64,000 nucleotides of DNA from Pseudomonas sp. Q11 (GTDB lineage: Bacteria > Pseudomonadota > Gammaproteobacteria > Pseudomonadales > Pseudomonadaceae): the NCBI RefSeq assembly GCF_024494355.1, contig NZ_JAKNQY010000025.1, positions 1 to 64,000 on the forward strand. The letters run 5' to 3'. Position 1 is the stretch's first letter. Each line of letters starts with the position of its first letter. The translations under genes and the position numbers were made by a program. The notes beneath the pieces were generated by a model that was not told where the DNA came from, did not search any database, and saw nothing but the letters and a program-made list of their open reading frames with translations. This document shows positions 27,570 through 42,500 of the stretch, piece after piece.

Positions 27570-30500
27570 TGGACAAGAGTGTTGCTTTGACGATTGCCAA
27601 GCGCTTTATCACTCTGCCGCTGGACAAACGTAAGCTGTACCTGGAGAAGATGCTCGAAGAGGGCGTCTCGCCGGCCAATCTGCCGATTCCCCAGGTACGT
27701 CTCGGGTTCGAACACATCCCGCTCTCCTACGCCCAGGAACGTCAATGGTTCCTCTGGCAAATGGATCCCCACAGCTCGGCTTACCACATCCCCAGTGCCC
27801 TGCGCCTCAAAGGGCAACTGGACGTGCCGGCCCTGGAGCGCAGTTTCAACGCACTGCTCGAGCGCCACGAAAGCTTGCGCACCACCTTCAGCGAGAACGG
27901 CGAACAGACCGTGCAGGTCATCCACCGGCATATGCCCCTGGGCATCGCGGTCCAGGCCTTGACCGCCGGTCCGTCGGCCAGCCAGGACGACGACATCAAG
28001 GCGTTCGTCGAGGCTGAAACCGCACGCCCGTTCGATTTGCGTCGGGGGCCGTTGCTGCGGGTTTCGCTGTTGAAAATCGCCGAGGACGACCACGTGCTGG
28101 CGCTGATCCAGCACCACATCATTGCCGATGGCTGGTCGATGCAGGTGCTGGTGGATGAACTGGTGCGTCACTACGCGGCCGACACCGCCGGTCAGCCGTT
28201 GGCGTTGCCAGCGCTGAGCGTGCAATACGCCGACTATGCGATCTGGCAGCGTCACTGGCTCGAGGCCGGTGAGCGTGAGCGGCAATTAGCCTACTGGGTG
28301 CAGACCCTGGGCGACGAACAACCGGTATTGGAGTTGCCCCTCGATCATCCGCGCCCGCCCGTACAGAGCTTTCGCGGTACGCGCCTGGACCTGAACCTGC
28401 CGGCGGAACTGGGCGCGGCGCTCAAACAGTTGGCCCAGCGCGAAGGCGCCAGTCTGTTCATGGTCTTGCTGGCCTCGTTCCAGGCCTTGCTGCATCGCTA
28501 CAGCGGTCAGCCGCAGATCCGCGTCGGCGTGCCGGTGGCTAACCGCAATCGGGTCGAGACCGAGGGCCTGATCGGCTTTTTCGTCAACACCCAGGTGCTC
28601 AACGCCCATGTGGATGGACAACTGCCGTTCGACCGTTTGCTCGCGCAGGTCAAGCAGTCGGCCATGGCGGCCCAGGCTCATCAGGACTTGCCGTTCGAGC
28701 AGTTGATCGAGGCCCTGCAACCTGAGCGCAGCCTCAGCCACAGTCCGATCTTCCAGGTCATGTTCAACCACCAGACCGCCAGCGACACCCAGGACCGGCA
28801 ACTGCAACTGCCGCACTTGAGCGTCGAAGACCTGGTGTGGGAAGGGCGCACCGCCCAGTTCGATCTGACCCTGGGCACTTATGAAACCGGGCAGGGTGTC
28901 GCGGCGGAGCTGACTTACGCCACCGACCTGTTCGAACCCCACACCATCGAACGTCTGGCTCGCCACTGGCAGAACCTGTTGCAAGGCATCGTCGATGCGC
29001 CGCAGCAGCGCATCGGTGAGTTGCCGCTGCTCGACACCACCCAGCAGCGCCTCACGCAGCAAGACTGGCACCGCGTGGTCGAGCATGGCAGCGACGCCCT
29101 GTGCGTGCACCAGCGCATCGCCGAACAGGCGCGGATAACGCCTGATGCACTGGCGTTGACCATTGATGGACAGGCCTTGAGCTACGGGCAACTGGAGGCA
29201 CGCGCCAACCAGCTCGCCCACCGCTTGATTGGCCTGGGCGTGACGCCGGACCAGCCAGTGGGGATCGCGGTGCAGCGCGGCGCCGAGATGATTGTCGGCC
29301 TGCTGGCGATTCTCAAGGCCGGCGGCGCTTATGTGCCGCTGGACCCGGCATACCCCGAGGATCGTCTGGCCTACATGATCCAGGACAGCGGCATCGAGTT
29401 GCTGCTGACCCAAACCCGCTTGCAGGCCGAACTGCCGATCCCGGCGAGCCTGCGTACCCTGTTGCTGGACCAGCCGGACGCCGCTTGGCAAGCCGCACCG
29501 CCCACGTGCCCGACGGTGCCACTGAGCGCCGAGCACCTGGCCTACGTCATCTACACCTCCGGTTCCACCGGCAAACCCAAGGGCGTCATGGTCCGCCATG
29601 GCGCGCTGAGCAACTTCGTCACGAGCATGATCGCCCGGCCAGGCATCACGGCCAGCGATCGCATGCTGTCGTTGACGACGTTTTCCTTCGATATTTTTGG
29701 CCTGGAAATCTACGGGCCGCTGTCGGCCGGAGCCAGCGTGGTGCTGACCGGCCAGAACGTGCACCAGGATCCGCAAGCGGTGCTGGCGCTGATCGAACAA
29801 CACGATGTGACGGTGTTGCAAGCCACGCCTTCGAGCTGGCGTATGTTGCTGGATCATGAACACTCGGCGTCGCTGGCCGGTCGCACGTTCCTCTGCGGCG
29901 GCGAGGCGTTGCCCCTGGAGTTGGCGCAACGACTGCTGGCGCTTTCGCCGAAGGTCTGGAATCTCTATGGCCCGACCGAAACCACGATCTGGTCGGCGGT
30001 GCATCCGTTGAGTCTGGAAAACAGCCGTCCGTTCCTGGGCAAGCCGCTGGACAACACCGCCCTGTATATCGTTGGCAGTGACCTGACGCTCAACCCTGCG
30101 GGCGCGCCGGGTGAACTGTTGATCGGTGGCGACGGCCTGGCCCGCGGTTACTTTCAACGCCCGGCCCTGACCGCCGAACGGTTTGTGCCGGACCCGTTCT
30201 CCACTAGCGGCGAGCGGCTGTACCGCACCGGCGACCTGTGCCGCTATCGAGCCGAAGGCGTGGTCGAGTACATCGGACGCATCGACCATCAGGTCAAGAT
30301 TCGCGGCTTGCGCATCGAGCTGGGTGAAATCGAAGCCGCGCTGCTGGCCCAGGACAGTGTGCGGGAAACCGTGGTGGTGGCCCATGAAGCGCCTACCGGT
30401 GCGCAACTGGTGGGTTACGTGGTGCCCGCGACCGGTGAAGTAGCGGACGAGGCGTCGTTACGTGCTTCGCTCAAGGCCGCGCTCAAGGCGCAATTGCCCG

Positions 30501-33500
30501 AGTACATGGTTCCGGCGCACCTGGTGTTCCTGGCGCAACTGCCGCTGACGCCCAATGGCAAGGTCGATCGCAAGGGGTTGCCGGCGCCTGAGGCCAGCCA
30601 ATCGCAAAGCGACTACGTGGCTGCGCGCACCGCCACCCAACACATCGTGGCGGGGATCTGGCAGGACGTGCTCAAGCTTGAACAAGTGGGCCTGAACGAT
30701 CATTTCTTCGAGCTGGGCGGCCATTCACTGCTGGTGACCCAAGTGGTGACCCGGGTACGCCAGGCGTTAAAGGTCCAGGTACCGTTGCGCACCCTGTTCG
30801 AACACAGTGTGCTGGAGGATTTCGTCGCGGCCCTGGGAGTGGAGCAGGCCCATCAGGAGCCGCCGCTGGTGGCGTTGCCGCGCCAGCGATTGATGCCGTT
30901 GTCCTACGCCCAGGAACGCCAATGGTTCCTCTGGCAGTTGGAACCGACCAGCAGCGCGTACCACATTCCAGCGGCGTTGCGCCTGCGCGGCGCGCTGGAC
31001 CTGACGGCGTTGCAGCGCAGCTTCGACGCGCTGGTGGCGCGCCACGAATCCTTGCGCACGCGCATCGTCCAGCAAGACGGGCAGGCATGGCAGGTCATCG
31101 ACCCGGCGGCTGCGCTGGAAATCGCCGTACAAGCCGTGCCGGCGAACCTCGACGAGGACGCGCTCAAGGCCTTGGTCGTCGAGCAAACCCGACGCCTGTT
31201 CGACCTGCAACAGGGGCCGCTGATGCGGGTCCGGCTGTTACGCCTGGCCGCCGATGACCATGTGCTGGTGCTGACCCAACACCACATCGTCTCCGATGGC
31301 TGGTCGATGCAGGTGATGATCGATGAGCTGATGGATGCGTACGCGGGCTTCAGTGCCGGGCAGCCACGCATCTGGCCGGCATTGCCGGTGCAGTACGCTG
31401 ACTATGCCGCCTGGCAGCGGCAATGGATGGAGGCCGGCGAGCGTGATCGTCAATTGAATTACTGGACAGCGCAGTTGGGTGGCCACCAACCATTACTGGA
31501 GCTGCCCACCGACCGTGCACGTCCGTCCGAACAAAACTATCGGGGCGCGCGCCATGAAATCCCCTTGAGTGCCTCCTTGACCGACGGCCTCAAGCAACTG
31601 GCCCAGCGTGAAAACGTCACCCTGTTCGTGCTGTTGCTGGCGTCGTTCCAGGCCTTGCTGCACCGCTACAGCGGGCAGGCCGACATTCGTGTCGGCGTGC
31701 CGGTGGCCAACCGCAATCGGGTCGAGACCGAAGGGCTGATCGGTTTCTTCGTCAACACCCAGGTGCTCAAGGCCGACATCGACAGCCAGCAAAACCTGCG
31801 CAGCCTGTTGCAACAGGTGCGCGAGACTGTGCTCGGTGCCCAGGCCCATCAGGATCTGCCATTCGAACAATTGGTGGACGCCCTGCAACCGGAGCGCAGT
31901 CTCAGCCACAGCCCGCTGTTCCAGGTGATGCATAACCACCAGACCCGTCATCCGCGTCAAGGGCAGGGCGTGGCACAACTCGCGCATGTCGATGTGCAGG
32001 CCCTGACCTGGGCCACTGATACAGCCAAATTCGACCTGACCCTGGATACCTTTGAGTCGGCGGATCAGGTCTGGGCTGAAATGACCTACGCCACCGATCT
32101 ATTCGACGCTGCCACCATCGAGCGTATGGGGCAGCACTGGACGAACCTGCTACAGGCCCTGATCACCGATTGCGGGCAGCGCATCAGCCAGGTGCCATTG
32201 CTGGACAGCGCCGAACAGGCAGCCACGCTCTGTCTCTGGAACCCACAGGTGGCGAACTTCCCGAGTCAGCAGTGTCTGCATCAGCGGATCGAAGCCCAGG
32301 CGTTGCATTCGCCCGAAGCGGTGGCGGTCAGTTATCTGGACCAACACCTGAGCTACGGCCAGCTCAACGAGCAGGCCAACCGCCTGGCTCATCAGTTGAT
32401 CGAAGCCGGCGTCGGGCCGGACGTACGTGTGGGCCTGGGCATGGAGCGCAGCCTGGAGATGCTGGTGGGGCTGCTGGCGATTCTCAAGGCCGGTGGCGCC
32501 TATGTGCCGCTGGATCCGAGCTATCCCGAAGATCGCCTGGCCTACATGATCGCCGACAGCGGCATCGGGCTGCTGTTGACCCAGCGTTATCTGCTCGGTC
32601 GCCTGCCGGTGCCGGACACCGTGCGAAGCCTGTTGATTGATGAAGACCGGGCCGGCTATAGCGATGCCAATCCGGCCGTGGCGATGAGCGCGGACAACCT
32701 GGCCTACGTGATCTACACCTCCGGTTCCACCGGGCAGCCGAAGGGCACCTTGCTCGCTCATCACAACGTGCTGCGCCTGTTCGAGGCCACCGAAGGCTGG
32801 TTCGGCTTTGGTGCGGACGACGTCTGGAGCCTGTTCCATTCCTTTGCGTTCGACTTCTCGGTCTGGGAAATTTTTGGGGCGCTGCTGTACGGCGGCCGAT
32901 TGGTGGTGGTGCCGTATGACACCAGCCGCTCGCCGGAAGATTTTTATGCCTTGCTTTGCCGTGAAAAAGTCACGGTGCTGAACCAGACCCCATCCGCCTT
33001 CAAACCGCTGATGCAAGTGGCCTGCGTGGCGCCCCCGGACGCGCCACAACTGTCGCTGCGCTACGTGGTGTTCGGTGGCGAGGCGCTGGAGGTCAAGAGT
33101 CTGCGGCCATGGTTCGAACGTTTCGACGAGCGCACGCCGCAGTTGATCAACATGTATGGCATTACCGAGACCACGGTCCACGTGACCTACCGTCCGCTGA
33201 CCGAGGCCGATTTGCAGGGCGAGGTCAGCAGCCCTATTGGCGAACCGATTGCCGACCTGTCGTGGTACTTGCTCGACGGCGGCCTGAACCCGGTGGCCGC
33301 CGGTTGCATCGGCGAGTTGTACATCGGCCGTGCCGGTCTTGCGCGGGGGTATTTGAACCGTGCCGACCTGACCTGCCTGCGCTTTATCCCGGACCCGTTT
33401 GGCGGCGAGGGTGGCCGGCTCTATCGCACCGGCGACCTGGCGCGGTATCGGGCCGATGGCATCATCGAATACGTCGGTCGTATTGACCATCAAGTGAAGA

Positions 33501-36500
33501 TCCGCGGCTTCCGCATCGAGTTGGGTGAAATCGAAGCCCGGCTGCTGGAACAGGCGTCAATCCGCGCAGCCGCTGTGCTGGCGGTGCCGGGCCTGAGCGG
33601 GCCGCAATTGGTCGCCTACCTGGTGCCAACTGACGCCGATTTGCTCAGCGACCCGGCGTCGCAAAACCAATGGCGCGACGACGTGCGGGCCCAGCTCAAG
33701 GCCACCTTGCCTGACCACATGCTGCCGGCGCACCTGTTGCTGCTGGAGCGCCTGCCACTCACTGCCAACGGCAAGCTCAACCGCAACGCCTTGCCAGCGC
33801 CGGACGCAAGCGCCGTGCAACAGACCTATCAGCCCCCCCAAAGCGAGCTGGAACAGCGCCTGGCGGCTATCTGGCAAGAGGTGTTGAAACGTCCGCAAGT
33901 GGGGCTGGACGACAACTTCTTCGAGCTGGGCGGCGACTCCATCATCTCGATCCAGGTGGTCAGCCGCGCCCGTCAGGCCGGTATTCGCCTGAGCCCCAAG
34001 GACCTGTTCCAGCACCAGACCGTCCAGCGTCTGGCCCTGGTGGCGCAGCTCGAGGATGACCAGGCCCGGGTGGACCAGCAACCGGTGCAGGGCCAGGCAT
34101 TGATGTTGCCGATCCAGCAGCAGTTCTTCGAGGACGACATTCCCGAGCGTCACCACTGGAACCAATCGGTGCTGCTCAAGCCGCGCGTGGCCCTCGAGGC
34201 GGACAAACTTGAGCAGGTGCTGCGAGCGCTGGTGACTCACCACGACGTGCTGCGCCTGGGCTTCACCGCCCGGGACGCCGGCTGGGTGGCCGAGTATCGA
34301 GATGTCGAGCGGTTGTCCCACGAATGCTTGTGGCAGGCCGATCTCAGCGACACCGCCGAACTCGAAGCCCTGGGCAACCGGGCGCAGCGCAGTCTTGATT
34401 TGCAAAACGGCCCGCTGCTGCGGGCGGTGCTGGCGAACCTGGCTGACGGCAGCCAGCGTCTGTTGCTGGTGATTCATCACCTGGCAGTGGACGGCGTGTC
34501 CTGGCGCATTCTGCTGGAAGACTTGCAGAACGCTTATCAGCAGTTACTCGACGGACAGCCGTTGAAACTGCCGGCCAAGACCAGCGCTTTCAAGGACTGG
34601 AGCGAACACCTTCAGCGCTACGCCGCGAGCCCGGTATTGCAGCAGGAGCTGACGTACTGGCAGGACTGCCTGAAGGACATCAGCACCGATCTGCCCTGCG
34701 AGCGGATCGACGCCGGCCAGCAGAATCATCTGCAAGCCACGGTCATGACGCGGCTCGATGCGACCCTGACCCGACAATTGCTGCAAGAGGCCCCGAGTGC
34801 CTATCGGACCCAGGTCAACGACCTGTTGCTGACCGCCCTGGCGCGGGTCATCGGGCGCTGGACCGGGCAGCCTTCGGTGCTGATCCAGCTGGAAGGCCAT
34901 GGCCGCGAAGAGCTGTTTGATGACATCGACCTGACCCGCACCGTGGGCTGGTTCACGAGTGTATTCCCGGTTCGGCTGACGCCATTGCTCGGGTCAGGCG
35001 ATTCGATCAAGCGGATCAAGGAACAGCTGCGCTCGATCCCGAACAAGGGCATTGGTTTTGGCGCCTTGCGCTACTGCGGTGACGAGCAGGTGCGGCAAAC
35101 CCTCGCTGGCCTGCCGACCCCGCGAATCACCTTCAACTATTTGGGCCAGTTCGACGGCAGCTTCGAAGGTGACGACGGGGCGCTGTTCACCCCGGCCCAC
35201 GAAAACGCCGGTCTCGACCAGAGCGCCGACGCGCCGATGGGCAATTGGCTGACCCTCAACGGCCAGGTGTATGGCGGCGAATTGAGTGTCGGCTGGAATT
35301 TCAGCTGCGAACGCTTCCACCCACAGGTCATCGAGCGCCTTGCCCGGGAATATGCTGACGAGCTGGCTGCGTTGATCGCTCATTGTGTCCAGCCCGACAG
35401 CTTGGGTCTGACACCGTCGGACTTCCCGCTGGCGGGCCTGACCCAGGCGCAGATTGACGGCTTGCCGATGCCGGCGCAGCAGATCATCGATGTTTATCCG
35501 TTGTCAGCGATGCAGCAAGGCATACTGTTCCACAGCCTTTATGAGCAGGCGGCCGGCGACTACATCAACCAGGTTCGCCTCGATGTCGAAGGCCTGGACC
35601 CGCAACGCTTCCAGCGTGCCTGGCAGGGCGCCGTGGACCGCCACGATATCCTGCGCACCGGCTTCGTCTGGCAAGGGCTGGAGCGGGCGGTGCAAGTGGT
35701 GCATAAACAGCTCGACATGCCGTTCACCGTGCTCGACTGGCGTGAGCGCGGTGACACCCGTGCGGCCCTCGACGCGCTGGCCCAGGCCGAACAGGCCCGG
35801 GGCTTCGACCTGACCCAAGGGCCACTGCTGCGCATGACCGTGGTGCAACTGGACGACCTGCGCTGCCACCTGATCTACACCAACCATCACATCCTGATGG
35901 ACGGCTGGAGCAATTCGCAGCTGCTGGGCGAAGTGCTCCAGCGCTACGCTGACCAGCCGGTGCCGGCCACGGCCGGGCGCTATCGCGACTACATCGACTG
36001 GCTGCAGCGCCAGGATACGCTGGTCAGCCAGGCGTGGTGGTCAACACAACTGGCGAACCTGCAAGAACCGACGCGACTGGCCCACGCCATCCAGCGACCG
36101 GCCGGCGATCAGGCGCGGGAGGGTCATGGCGAGCGTTATCAATTGATCGAAGCAGGGCAGACGCGCCTGCTGGGTGAATTCGCCCGGCAGCAGAAAATCA
36201 CCCTCAACACTTTGATCCAGGCCGCCTGGCTGCTGTTGCTGCAACGCCTGACCGGCCAGCAGACGGTGGTCTTCGGTGCCACGGTGGCTGGACGCCCGAC
36301 CGAACTTGTCGGCGTCGAACAGCAGATCGGCCTGTTTATCAACACGCTGCCGGTGATCGCCAGCCCAACCCCCGCGCAGACCGTCGGCCAGTGGCTGCAA
36401 AGTGTCCAGGCGCAGAACCTGGCGCTGCGCGAGCATGAACACACGCCGCTGTTCGATATCCAGCGTTGGGCCGGCCAGAACGGCGAAGCGCTGTTCGATA

Positions 36501-39500
36501 ACATCCTGGTGTTCGAGAACTACCCGGTGTCCCAGGCGCTGGAGCAGGGTGCCCCCGGGCAACTGCGCTTCAGCCACATCAATAATCACGAGCAGACCAA
36601 CTATCCGTTGACCGTGGTGGTCAATGCCGGTGACACGCTGTCGTTGCAATACAGTTATCGGCGCGAGGCGTTTGCCGATGGCGTGGTCGAGCAATTGAGC
36701 ACCCTGTTGGGCAACCTGCTGGGACAGATGACGCAATCGGCCGATACGACCCTGGGCGAGCTGGTGTTGCTGGATGCCTCGCAAGCGCAAGTGATCGAGC
36801 AGTGGAACGCCACCGCCGTGCCGTTCGCCCTGGAACAGGGCGTGCACAGCCTGATCGAAGTCCAGGCCCAACGCACCCCCCACGCCACGGCATTGGTGTT
36901 CGGCGAGCAATCGTTGAGCTACGGCCAGCTCAACGCCCGAGCCAATCAACTGGCCCATGCCCTGATCGAGCGGCAGGTCGGGCCGGACACGCTGGTGGGC
37001 ATCGCGGTGGAGCGCAGCCTGGAAATGGTGGTCGGTCTGCTGGCGATCCTCAAGGCCGGCGGCGCCTACGTGCCACTGGACCCGGAATACCCTCGCGAAC
37101 GCCTCAGCTACATGATTGCCGACAGTGGCATCGGCCTGCTGCTGACCCAGGAGCGTCTGCTGGGCGATCTGCCGCTGCCCGAAGACCTGCCGCGCCTGTG
37201 CCTGGAACCTTCGGGCGCGGCGTTTGCCGCGTATCCGAGCGTTGACCCGCAGGTGGCTTGCAGCCCGGCGAACCTGGCCTATGTGATCTACACCTCCGGT
37301 TCCACCGGCCAGCCCAAGGGCGCCGGTAACGCCCATCGGGCCTTGACCAACCGTTTGTTGTGGATGCAACAGGCCTATGAGCTGACGCCAGCGGACACGG
37401 TCTTGCAGAAGACGCCGTTCAGCTTCGACGTCTCGGTATGGGAGTTCTTCTGGCCGCTGATGGTCGGCGCACGCCTGGTGGTAGCGGCACCGGGGGACCA
37501 TCGGGATCCGGCCCGGCTGATCGAACTGATCAACCGCGAGCAGGTCAGCACGCTGCACTTTGTGCCGTCGATGCTCCAGGCATTTTTGCAGGACGCCAAT
37601 GTCCACTGCTGCACCAGCCTGACGCGCATCGTGTGTAGCGGCGAGGCGCTACCTGTGGAGGCGCAGTTGCAGGTGTTCGCCAAGCTGCCAGGCGCCGGGT
37701 TGTACAACTTGTACGGCCCGACTGAAGCGGCTATCGACGTCACCCATTGGACCTGTCGTGAAGAAGGCCGTGACAGCGTGCCCATCGGCCAGCCGATTGC
37801 CAACCTGTCCACCTACATCCTCGACAGCGGCCTGAACCCGTTGCCCGTTGGTGTGGCTGGCGAGTTGTACCTGGGGGGCGTGGGCCTGGCCCGTGGTTAC
37901 CATCGTCGTCCGGGCTTGAGCGCCGAGCGTTTCGTGGCTAGCCCGTTCGGCGATGGGCAGCGCCTGTACCGCACCGGTGACCTGGCGCGGTATCGCGCCG
38001 ATGGTGTGATCGAGTACGTGGGCCGTATCGACCATCAAGTCAAGTTGCGCGGGCTGCGCATCGAGTTGGGTGAGATCGAGGCGCGCCTGATGGCGCATGC
38101 CGCCGTGCGTGAAGCGGTGGTTGTGGCTCAGAACGTGGCGGGCAGTCAGCAACTGGTGGCCTACCTGGTGCCGGCCGAGCCCGGCGCGAACGACTCGCTG
38201 AACGAGCAACTGGGCGCGTGGCTGGCTGAAAGCCTGCCGGACTACATGGTGCCGTCCCACCACGTGTGGATTGAACAGATGCCGTTGAGCCCCAACGGTA
38301 AGCTTGACCGCAAGCGCCTGCCGGCACTGGACCTGGCGGTCGGGCAGTACGTCGCGCCAGCCAACGCCACGGAGCATGCGCTGGTGGATATCTGGCAGGC
38401 CGTGCTGGGCCTGGAGCTGATTTCCACCACCGACAACTTCTTTGCCCTGGGCGCCGATTCGATCATTTCGATCCAGGTGGTCAGTCGTGCCCGTGAACAA
38501 GGCATCGACCTGAGCCCGAAAGACATCTTCCAGTTACCCAGCATCCGGCAACTGGCGGAGCGGGTGCTGGCGGGTGAAGGCTCCACGCCGCCCGCCGCCG
38601 CGCTGGTGGAAATGCCGTTGCACGGGCTGACGGACGAGCAGGTACGCGAGCTGCCGCTGCCCCAAGGCCAACTGGACGGGCTGTATCGACTGTCACCGAT
38701 GCAGCAGGGGATGTTGTTCCTGGGCTTGAATGCGCCGGAAGCAGACCTGTACATCAACCAGTTGAGCATTCCGGTCCAGGGCCTGGACCCGGCGCGCTTC
38801 AAGGCCGCATGGGAAGCGGTGAGCCGGCGTCATGACATCATGCGCACGGGCTTTCTCTGGCAGGACATGGCCGAGCCGTTGCAATTCGTGCTGGCCGATG
38901 CGGCGTTGCCGATCAGCTTGCTGGACTGGCGCGACCAGGACGTTCCTGACTATGCCCTGCAACAACTGGCCGACCGCGAGCGGGCCAAGGGCTTCGACCT
39001 GGATTGCCCACCGTTGCAGCGTCTGGTGTTGGTGCGCGTCGGTGAGGACAGCCATCAACTGATCTGGACCTATCACCACATCCTGATCGACGGCTGGAGC
39101 AGTTCCCAACTGATCGGTGAAGTGCTCAGTCACTACTCGGGCCGCGATGTGCCCGAGGCGGTGCCGTACCGCCACTACATCAACTGGCTTGCCCAGCAGG
39201 ATACCGCCGCCGGGGAAAGTTTCTGGCGCCGGCACCTGGCCGACCTTGACGAGCCGACCTACCTGGCCGATAGCGTGCCGAGGAAAGTGGGGCAGGGCAG
39301 CGGACATGAGGCGCTGTACAGTCGCCTGGGTCAAGCCCGGACCGAACAGCTCAAAGCCTTCGCCCGCTCCCAGCAAGTCACCCTCAACACCTTGGTGCAA
39401 GGCGCGTGGCTGGTGCTGCTCAGTCGCTACAGTGGCCAGCGCTGCGTGGTGTTTGGCGCCACGGTGGCGGGCCGACCGGCCAGTCTGCCGGCGTCGGAGT

Positions 39501-42500
39501 CGATTCTGGGCCTGTTCATCAACACCTTGCCGGTGATCCAGGAAGTGCGCTGCGAGCAACCGGTTGGCCAATGGCTGCGGGACTTGCAGGATTACAACCT
39601 GGACATGCGCGAACGCGAATACACGCCGTTGACCGATGTCCAGCGCTGGGCCGGTCGTGCCGGACAGTCGCTGTTCGACAGCATCATCGTGTTCGAAAAC
39701 CATCCCATCGACCAGGCGCTGCGTGAATGGCGCGACGACTCGCTGAGCTTTGGCGAAAGCAGCAGCGCCGGCCTGACCAACTTCCCGATGGACCTGATGG
39801 TCACCCTGGAAGAAGGGCTGGTGATCGAATACATGTTCCTGCGCGAGCATTTCGACCGGGCCACGGTGGAAGGTATCCGCACCAATCTGGAAGGTTTGCT
39901 GGCGGCCCTGTGCGAGGACGCGGCGCGACCCTTGGGCGGCATTGGCCTGGTCACCGGCCAGGCGCTGGTCTCCGTGCCAGGCGAGCAATTGCCAGCGACG
40001 TTGCCGGTGCACCAGCGCATCGGCCAATGGGCGGCACAATGCAGCGAACAGACAGCGGTTATCTTCGATGGCCGGCGGTTCAGCTACGGGCAGATCGATG
40101 CCCAGGCCAATCGCCTGGCCCATGCGTTGATGGCCGAGGGCGTCGGCCCGGATGTGCGGGTTGGCGTCGCCCTGCCTCGCAGCGAGCAGATGATTGTCGC
40201 GCTGCTGGCGGTGCTCAAGGCCGGTGGCGCCTACGTGCCGCTGGATGCGACCTATCCGCGTGAACGGTTGAGCTACCTGATGCGTGATTCGGACATCGCC
40301 TTGCTGCTCAGCGATTCGAGCCTGAATACCGTGTTGCCGACACAGGACAATGTGCACGTCATCGCGCTGGACCGTCTGGACCTCGACGCCCAACCGGGCA
40401 CGGTGCCCCAGGTGACGGTGCACCCCGATAACCTCGCTTACGTGATCTACACCTCCGGTTCCACCGGCCTGCCCAAGGGTGTCGGCGTGGCCCATGGCGC
40501 CCTGGCGATGCATTGCCAGGCCATCGGCCAACGCTATGAAATGAGCGCGGCCGATTGCGAATTGCACTTCATGTCCTTCGCCTTCGACGGCGCCCATGAG
40601 CGTTGGCTGACCACCCTGACCCACGGCGGGCGCTTGCTGATCCGTGATGACAGCCTCTGGACCGCCGAACAGACCTTCAACGCCTTGCATGAACACTGCG
40701 TGACCGTGGCGGCGTTCCCGCCGGTGTACCTGCAGCAGTTGGCCGAACACGCCGAGCAGCAGGGCAACCCGCCGGCGGTGCGCGTCTATTGCTTCGGCGG
40801 TGATGCGGTGCCGGCGGCGAGTTTCGAACTGGCCAGGCGCGCGCTCAAGCCTCGCTACATCATCAACGGCTACGGCCCGACGGAAACCGTTGTCACGCCG
40901 CTGATCTGGAAGGCCGGTGCCGAGGATGAATGCGGTGCGGCCTATGCGCCCATCGGCAGCCTGGTGGGCCAGCGCAGCGGCTACGTGCTGGACAGCGACC
41001 TCAATCGCCTGCCGTCCGGTGTTGCCGGTGAGCTCTACCTGGGCGGCGCGTTGGCCCGGGGTTACCTGGGCCGGACGGGGAACACGGCCGAGCGTTTTGT
41101 CGCCGACCCGTTCAGTGCTGATGGCGGCCGTCTGTACCGCACGGGCGATCTGGTGCGCCAGCGTGAGGACGGCACCATCGACTATCTGGGCCGCATCGAT
41201 CAGCAAGTGAAGATCCGCGGTTTCCGCATCGAGCCAGGGGAAATCGAAGCCCGTCTCAAGCAGCAACCCGGTGTGCGCGACGCAGCGGTGGTCGCTCGCG
41301 ACGGCGCCAGCGGCAAGCAATTGATCGGCTATGTGCTGCCCGGCGACGAGACGTCGGCCAGGAATCTGTGCGAACGTTTGCGTGAGCAACTCAAAGCGAG
41401 CCTGCCGGACTACATGGTGCCGGCGCATCTGATGTTGCTTGAACGCATGCCGTTGACCCCCAACGGCAAACTCGACCGTAAGGCCCTGCCGGATCCTGGC
41501 ACCGATCAATCACGGCAGGCCTACGTCGCGCCACGCACCGAGCTTGAGAAAGCCTTGGTGCAGGTCTGGCAGGATGTGCTGAAAATCGAGCGCATCGGTG
41601 TGACCGACCACTTCTTCGAACTGGGCGGTGACTCGATCCTCAGCCTGCAAGTGGTGGCGCGCAGCCGACCGCTCAAGGCCCAAGGCTTGAGTCTGAAACT
41701 ACGCGACCTGATGCAAAAGCCGACCATCGCGCAATTGGTGGCCGGCCTGCAGGGCGAGGCATCGGTGCCGTCGACGTTGCTGGCGATGAGCGCAGAGGTC
41801 CGCAATACCGCGCCGCTGTTCTGCATTCACGCCGGCTTCGGCACGGTGTTCGACTACGAACCCCTGGCCCGGCGCCTGAGCGGCATTCGTCAGGTGCTGG
41901 CGGTGCAGTCGTCCATGCTGCTGGATCCGACGTGGCGCGATGAGTCGCTGCCAGCGATGGCCAGCGCCTATGTGGCGCAGATTCGTCAGCGCCAGCCTCA
42001 AGGGCCGTACTACCTGCTGGGTTGGTCCTTGGGGGGCACTCTGGCTTTGCTGATGGCTGCGCAACTGGAACGGGACGGGCAGCGGGTCGAGTTTGTCGGT
42101 TTGGTGGACAGCTTCGTGCCTTCGGTCGCGGTCAACCGCCACGCCGTGGATGATTGGCGCGCTGACCTGCGGGACTTCGTGCGGGTGACGTTGCCCGAGG
42201 CCAGGCTGGCGCTGTCGATCGAGGGCGAGGAGACACCGACGAACCTGCGTGCGCTGTTGTCGACGGCGATGGCGGGCGAAGGCGTGGCATCGACCTACGT
42301 CGCCTTGGGGGTCGATGAGTTGGCTCATGTCTTCAGCGTCGCCCGCCGTCTCAAGCAGCTTTCGCTGCAACTGGACCGGTGCCCGGCCGTGGCGGTGGAA
42401 CCGACGTGCTGGTGGACACCGGGTCGCGAGGCCGAAGCCCTTGAACTGGCCGCGCAGTTGCAGCAATCGGTGCAAGGCGAACAGCTCGACTGTGGGCATT

